The notes under the pieces are model-generated. The model was not told the origin of the DNA. It worked only from the letters and a program-made list of their open reading frames with translations, and ran no database searches. Position numbers and translations under genes: made by a program. From the NCBI RefSeq assembly GCF_032248455.1, contig NZ_JAVTTP010000001.1, positions 1,548,501 to 1,612,500 on the forward strand: a stretch of 64,000 nucleotides of DNA, given 5' to 3'. The number at the start of each line of letters is the position of its first letter. Position 1 is the stretch's first letter. Below, piece after piece: positions 63,866-64,000 of this stretch. This stretch comes from Pricia mediterranea (GTDB lineage Bacteria; Bacteroidota; Bacteroidia; Flavobacteriales; Flavobacteriaceae).

Positions 63866-64000
63866 ATGGTCTATCAAAAGTTATTGGAAGATTTTGAGGA
63901 CACGTTGAGGGAAGCGAAGAAAAAGGCTGCCGGAACGATGCAGGAGGCCGTGGCCGGAATCAAGGTTTGCCAAGATTTCCTGGATATGATGAGGGGGGCA
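63866..64000 (+). CDS. N-terminal part of an unknown protein (possibly RteC-like)
   Basis: The frame is open from ATG 63866 to the window edge (45 codons): MVYQKLLEDFEDTLREAKKK and a helical continuation with VAGIKVCQDFLDMM. The pattern of an amphipathic start with a LE-rich helix is reminiscent of RteC-domain proteins of mobile elements, but it is too short to be sure. Confidence 0.35.
   Translation, partial: MVYQKLLEDFEDTLREAKKKAAGTMQEAVAGIKVCQDFLDMMRGA

Overview
The window reads as chromosome of a flavobacterium (Bacteroidota). It holds a SusC/SusD pair, DUF6428 beside ars genes, a Bacteroidota-style GG-leader peptide and many AraC/C39/TonB-type proteins. A TAnnTTTG promoter element is visible at a few sites. 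Base composition changes sharply: bases 1-10,000 and 56,000-63,500 are GC-rich, while 29,900-51,500 is clearly AT-rich, as expected for an acquired island.

Layout. (1) 1-9724: the start of a GH95 fucosidase-like gene, an SDR dehydrogenase, then a five-gene + strand block: planctomycete-type cytochrome/DUF1549/DUF1553 protein, Tat-exported DUF1501 protein, sterol-desaturase-family enzyme, DUF2231-like membrane cytochrome with leucine-rich tail, and a MauG/cytochrome c peroxidase lipoprotein. (2) 9743-14757: an arsenic operon (ArsR, DUF6428, arsenate reductase-like phosphatase, ACR3) bordered by broken genes: an OsmC fragment, a TolC pseudogene, a decayed IS21 element and a tyrosine recombinase fragment. 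(3) 14749-27935: an Lrp/AsnC regulator, SusC/SusD, an exported alkaline phosphatase-superfamily enzyme, an ethanolamine-type permease, a glutamine-synthetase-like ligase, an aldehyde dehydrogenase, an iron alcohol dehydrogenase and a class I glutamine amidotransferase-like hydrolase. Together they spell a gamma-glutamylation route from ethanolamine to glycine.

(4) 28323-51687: a 23-kb island bounded by copies of the 3' end of a tRNA-Asp gene, with its own tyrosine integrase, an orphan MobC with oriT-like palindromes, an AbiEi-like antitoxin, a dual-nuclease membrane protein, and a seven-gene defence operon (single-chain restriction-modification enzyme, Shedu, Septu-like PtuA/PtuB, an unknown protein, McrB, McrC). 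A second integrase (51895-53157) sits directly beyond the right boundary in the same arrangement, so two elements appear to have integrated in tandem. Each integrase is preceded by its own paired 11-bp repeat.

(5) 53257-55949: small unknown genes, an SRAP/HMCES-type protein and a frameshifted two-TM protein. (6) 56069-63525 (- strand): a peptide-export operon: C39-peptidase ABC exporter, HlyD-like adaptor, membrane-bound TPR/AraC regulator, a 46-codon precursor gene and a prolyl-oligopeptidase-type lipoprotein. The precursor has a double-glycine leader and a 22-residue cationic proline-rich core resembling proline-rich antimicrobial peptides. This cassette is the most interesting system in the window; the ethanolamine locus and the stacked defence operon come next.
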